In this document: piece by piece, positions 5,548 to 7,272 of the stretch
Numbering within the stretch: position 1 is the first letter of the stretch
How the letters are laid out: every line of letters starts with the position of its first letter
Source: Anaerolineae bacterium
GTDB lineage: Bacteria; Chloroflexota; Anaerolineae; DUEN01
Length of the DNA stretch: 7,272 nucleotides
Assembly: GCA_021159845.1 (NCBI GenBank)
Contig: JAGHDS010000001.1
Coordinates: 1-7,272, forward strand
Reading direction: 5' to 3'
Notes under the pieces: generated by a model
What the model saw: only the letters and a program-made list of their open reading frames with translations
Told to the model about the DNA's origin: nothing
Databases searched by the model: none
Program-made: the position numbers and the translations under genes

Positions 5548-5579
5548 GAGTGCTCGAGGTGAGACGCCCTCGAGCACTC
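5548..5579. other. Perfect 12-bp inverted repeat in the divergent intergenic region
   Basis: GAGTGCTCGAGG (5548-5559) and CCTCGAGCACTC (5568-5579) form a perfect stem with an 8-nt loop. Neither side has a T-run, so it is not a standard terminator. It lies 180 bp upstream of the HAD start and 145 bp upstream of the endonuclease III start. It could be a protein-binding site, an insulator between divergent genes, or the remnant of a terminator. Confidence 0.5.
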
Positions 5580-5612
5580 TCGCGTCCGGCACCTTTCTAT
5601 GCTCCACACACC

Positions 5613-5708
5613 AATGACGTCCCATTTTCCACCTTGCCAGGGGGGCATTGCGTCATCGCAGGATGGTCAATACACGATCACTATGCTAAAATGACGTTAT
5701 CCTGGCAA
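5613..5708. repeat. Paired repeat modules around the endonuclease III promoter
   Basis: AATGACGT occurs at 5613-5620 and again at 5690-5697, and a related inverted ATTGCGTCAT lies between at 5647-5656. TTGCCAGG (5634-5641) is matched in inverted form by CCTGGCAA (5701-5708). Each AATGACGT is thus followed by one arm of the inverted pair, 13 bp away on the left and 3 bp on the right. The right-hand module overlaps the -10 and the start site, as a repressor site would. Confidence 0.45.
5664..5692 (+). promoter_or_regulatory. Promoter of the endonuclease III gene
   Basis: TGGTCA (5664-5669) is followed after 17 bp by TAAAAT (5687-5692), with TGC just before it as an extended -10. The start would lie near 5699, giving a leader of about 26 nt that contains the GGGGGTGA ribosome site (5713-5720) before GTG 5725. 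Confidence 0.55.
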
Positions 5709-5724
5709 ATCTGGGGGTGACTGC

Positions 5725-6417
5725 GTGGGTGCACAGGAGCAAAAGCTGAGGGCGAAGGCGATGACTATCTTCCAACGGCTGGTGGAAGAGTATGGCCGCC
5801 CGGCCTGGCACTCCCACGGTGACCCAGTTGACATCCTGGTGAGCACGTTTCTCTCACAAAACACATCCGACACCAACAGCAGTCGAGCGTTCCGGGCGTT
5901 GCGCGACCGATTCCCCACCTGGGAGGCTGTGATAAACGCCCCCGTCGAAGAGATCGAGGAGGCCATCCGGCCGGGTGGGCTTGCCCGGAGCAAGGCTCCC
6001 CGTATCCAGGCCGCGCTGCGCCGCATCATCGAGGAGCGCGGCGATCTCACGCTGGATTTCCTGGTGGACATGCCATTGGACCAAGCTAAAGCATGGCTCC
6101 AATCCATTCATGGCGTCGGCGCTAAGACGGCGGCCATCGTGCTCTTGTTCAGCCTGGGACGCCCTGTCTTCCCCGTGGACACTCACGTGCACCGGGTAAG
6201 CAAGCGGCTGGGCATCGTGCCACCGAACGCATCGCCCGAACAGACGCAGAAGAAATGGGAAACCCTGGTGCCACAAGAGACATTCTATCCTCTTCACATC
6301 AACTTGATCCGGCATGGCCGACAGGTATGCAAATCCCGCGACCCACGTTGTCACATCTGCATCCTACAAGATCTATGCGATTATTACCAGTCCGAGGTCT
6401 CACCAACCCGTTCATAA
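5725..6417 (+). CDS. nth: Endonuclease III-like DNA glycosylase/AP lyase with 4Fe-4S cluster
   Basis: The product has 230 residues (E. coli Nth has 211). ILVSTFLSQNTSDTNSSRAF (37-56) is the N-terminal helix region of the HhH-GPD fold; LSQNTSD replaces the LSAQATD of E. coli. The helix-hairpin-helix is LQSIHGVGAKTAAIVL (125-140) with the lyase lysine K134. VDTHVHRV carries catalytic D152. The iron-sulfur loop is C202-x6-C209-x2-C212-x5-C218, the classic spacing. Both catalytic residues and the cluster are present, so it should remove oxidised pyrimidines and cut the abasic strand in base-excision repair. The start is GTG with GGGGGTGA just upstream; an in-frame TGA at 5692-5694 limits extension upstream. 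ATG 5761 is possible but would remove part of the first helix. The gene is single, divergent from the HAD gene. A MITE inserted 10 bp after its stop and may supply its transcript end. Confidence 0.92.
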   Translation: MGAQEQKLRAKAMTIFQRLVEEYGRPAWHSHGDPVDILVSTFLSQNTSDTNSSRAFRALRDRFPTWEAVINAPVEEIEEAIRPGGLARSKAPRIQAALRRIIEERGDLTLDFLVDMPLDQAKAWLQSIHGVGAKTAAIVLLFSLGRPVFPVDTHVHRVSKRLGIVPPNASPEQTQKKWETLVPQETFYPLHINLIRHGRQVCKSRDPRCHICILQDLCDYYQSEVSPTRS

Positions 6418-6419
6418 TG

Positions 6420-6427
6420 GAACGAAC
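6420..6427. repeat. Left target-site duplication of MITE copy 2
   Basis: GAACGAAC here is repeated exactly at 6692-6699, directly outside the two termini of the element. Eight bp is the duplication length typical of IS66-family and some other insertion sequences. The sequence is itself two GAAC units, so it has less information than eight random bases. Confidence 0.75.
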
Positions 6428-6691
6428 GTAATTGTTCACCGTTAGAGTAAGAGAGGTTAGCTGCGCTATATCCTCGTATATCAAGTCTCACGAAGTTGTG
6501 TGTCCTGCAGCCAAACGGGCCAAGATCTTGTTGGGCCCCCCCTTCTCCCACGCCTGGGAGAAGGGGGTCTGGGGGATGAGGGCCATCCGCGGCCAAAACA
6601 CTTGGAGCCAGGCGCCTGTATTGAGTGTGTCTTCACCCACATCGCTCACCGGATGCCAATGAGATCGAGTAGGAGAACGGTGAACAGTCAC
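6428..6691 (+). mobile_element. MITE-like element, copy 2 (intact ends, IS66-type)
   Basis: The element is 264 bp without a gene, bounded by GTAATTGTTCACCGTT (6428-6443) and AACGGTGAACAGTCAC (6676-6691). These are inverted repeats matching at 14 of 16 positions and are flanked by an 8-bp duplication. IS66-family termini usually start with GTAA and make 8-bp duplications, so an IS66 transposase is a reasonable guess for the driver; none is encoded here. The core holds a perfect 13-bp hairpin, CCCCCTTCTCCCA (6538-6550) with TGGGAGAAGGGGG (6555-6567), loop CGCC. Compared with copy 1 it carries about 46 extra bp left of the hairpin. It is inserted between the endonuclease III stop and the promoter of the next operon. 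Confidence 0.82.
6538..6567. other. Perfect 13-bp hairpin in MITE copy 2
   Basis: The stem of 6538-6550 with 6555-6567 has a 4-nt loop and is almost unchanged in copy 1 (3391-3422, one extra A). Conservation in both copies, while the sequence next to it differs by an indel, suggests the hairpin matters to the element or to the transcripts it interrupts. It has no T-run on either strand. Confidence 0.7.
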
Positions 6692-6699
6692 GAACGAAC
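6692..6699. repeat. Right target-site duplication of MITE copy 2
   Basis: GAACGAAC is identical to 6420-6427 and abuts the right terminal inverted repeat. Together the pair marks a single recognisable insertion event. Confidence 0.75.
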
Positions 6700-6725
6700 A
6701 CGGTCTGGCGCGCCTCACCACCTTT

Positions 6726-6734
6726 TGCTATAAT
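6726..6734 (+). promoter_or_regulatory. Extended -10 promoter of the small surface-protein operon
   Basis: TGC TATAAT (6726-6734) is a perfect -10 with the extended TGN motif. No clear -35 lies 17 bp upstream (6706-6711). An extended -10 can work without one. The start would be near 6741, about 53 nt before ATG 6794. The right end of MITE copy 2 is 35 bp upstream. Confidence 0.55.
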
Positions 6735-6793
6735 GTTTCTGCGTTATTAACGAGACATCCAATACCCTGATTCGCCTTTCCAAGTGAGGAGCT

Positions 6794-7114
6794 ATGAACA
6801 TTTCACTCACGAGAATCCACGCCAGACTGACATTGGCCACTGTTGGCGCGCTGGTGACAACGCTATGGCTGACGGAACGAGGGATGCCGGGCGTCACTCT
6901 GGCAGTCCAATCCCCCGTATCCCCTGTCTCACCTACCACTACGCCCGCAGTTACACCAGCCAAGACGATTGTTCCCACGGCGACTCCCTTGGCTGCCACG
7001 GGAGGGGGAACGCCCCCTATACCCATCACCTGGATCGTGATTATCATGATCGCCATCATCGTTGTCGCTGCAGGCATCGCGCTGGCTCGCCGCCGATCAT
7101 CCACCCAGAAGTAA
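6794..7114 (+). CDS. Small surface protein with signal peptide, Pro/Thr linker and sortase-like C-terminal anchor
   Basis: The product has 106 residues. The N-terminal 38 contain basic residues and a hydrophobic stretch (signal peptide, probable cleavage after TLA). Residues 39-65 are a Ser/Thr/Pro/Val spacer. Then comes LAATG (66-70), a short Gly/Pro stretch, a 20-residue hydrophobic helix (79-98) and the tail RRRSSTQK. That order of motif, membrane span and basic tail is the layout of a cell-wall sorting signal, and LAxTG is the motif linked to class E sortases. No sortase gene is in the window, so it may simply be a bitopic membrane protein. The SD GAGGAG (6786-6791) ends only 2 nt before ATG, unusually close; no better in-frame start is seen. 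It is followed 12 bp later by another secreted-protein gene. No known family is recognised. Confidence 0.7.
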   Translation: MNISLTRIHARLTLATVGALVTTLWLTERGMPGVTLAVQSPVSPVSPTTTPAVTPAKTIVPTATPLAATGGGTPPIPITWIVIIMIAIIVVAAGIALARRRSSTQK

Positions 7115-7126
7115 AGGAAGGCCCTT

Positions 7127-7272
7127 GTGAGGCGACGCTCCCTGCCTGCAATCAGACTGTTTCTGCTTGGCGTCGGCCTGCTCGCCTGGATAATCCTAGG
7201 CAAGCTGGCCGCCCCGTCTATAGCTATCGCCTCTCTGGCCTTCCAATCACCCCAATCCCCACTACCCACACC
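7127..7272 (+). CDS. Secreted protein, N-terminal part only (runs off the window)
   Basis: GTG 7127 opens a frame still open at the window edge, 48 codons. It encodes MRRRSLPAIR, then a hydrophobic run LFLLGVGLLAWIIL, a second hydrophobic stretch to IAIASLA, and FQSPQSPLPTP, the beginning of a proline-rich spacer. This is a signal peptide followed by the same kind of SPxSP linker as in the gene before it. AAGGAAGG (7113-7120) lies 6 nt upstream and overlaps the previous gene's stop, so the two are co-transcribed. The rest of the protein is unseen, and the function cannot be given. Confidence 0.7.
   Translation, partial: MRRRSLPAIRLFLLGVGLLAWIILGKLAAPSIAIASLAFQSPQSPLPT

Noticed and set aside
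5854..6354. Minus-strand ORF of 166 codons inside nth
   Set aside because: The plus frame encodes an endonuclease III with all catalytic and cluster residues; this is a shadow frame.
6538..6567. MITE hairpin as an intrinsic terminator for nth
   Set aside because: The stem is strong but lacks a T-run on either strand, so I list it as a hairpin only.
6715..7269. Minus-strand ORF of 184 codons at the right edge
   Set aside because: It overlaps two plus-strand genes with signal peptides, good spacing and an extended -10 promoter. Its low-complexity composition mirrors the plus-strand proline linkers.
1..7272. CRISPR array, phage region or toxin-antitoxin pair
   Set aside because: No regularly spaced repeats, no phage structural or integrase genes and no recognisable toxin/antitoxin pair were found on either strand.

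Overview
The window looks like a piece of a Chloroflexota chromosome, probably near Anaerolineae. This is inferred from gene style, not from a marker gene. The signs are secreted proteins with long Thr-Pro linkers, cohesin and dockerin modules outside any cellulase context, C-terminal tails of the type YxPLL / YFPIAL, an endonuclease III with a LSQNTSD motif, and moderately high GC. Shine-Dalgarno sequences are good throughout. No phage genes, transposase genes or CRISPR arrays are visible. The accessory signal comes from short non-autonomous repeat elements and a structured intergenic region.

Layout. Positions 1-850 hold a promoter, a tRNA-His(GTG) with its G-1:C73 pair, an HNH endonuclease and a strong terminator that can serve both strands. 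Positions 867-2939 (minus strand) are a two-gene operon. Its upstream gene encodes a secreted protein with a dockerin and a cohesin in one chain. The downstream gene, 21 bp later, encodes a secreted cohesin / Thr-Pro linker / SdrD-B-like protein. Positions 2940-3676 are intergenic but busy. They hold an operator-like palindrome over a promoter, an orphan plus-strand terminator, two mutually exclusive hairpins around an 18-codon minus-strand ORF with a near-perfect SD, an upstream minus-strand promoter, and copy 1 of a MITE-like element. Positions 3677-4546 encode a multi-pass membrane protein with an HESSH motif (M50-like). It converges with a 6-bp overlap on a NagD-type HAD phosphatase (4541-5368, minus). 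Positions 5369-5724 are a divergent intergenic region with a hairpin and paired repeats around a promoter. Positions 5725-6417 encode an endonuclease III. Positions 6420-6699 are MITE copy 2 with an 8-bp target duplication. Positions 6794-7272 start a second surface-protein operon, whose last gene runs off the window.

How the parts relate. Two surface-protein operons (cohesin/dockerin; small anchored proteins) flank housekeeping genes for DNA repair and phosphatase activity. The dockerin and cohesin modules on co-transcribed proteins suggest a non-cellulosomal extracellular assembly. The two MITE copies share GTRA-starting inverted termini; copy 2 has an 8-bp duplication, which resembles IS66-family ends. 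Both copies lie just upstream of a TATAAT box of a plus-strand membrane or surface gene. The best candidates for something undescribed are the switch-like leader at 3107-3191 upstream of the dockerin/cohesin operon and the MITE pair.
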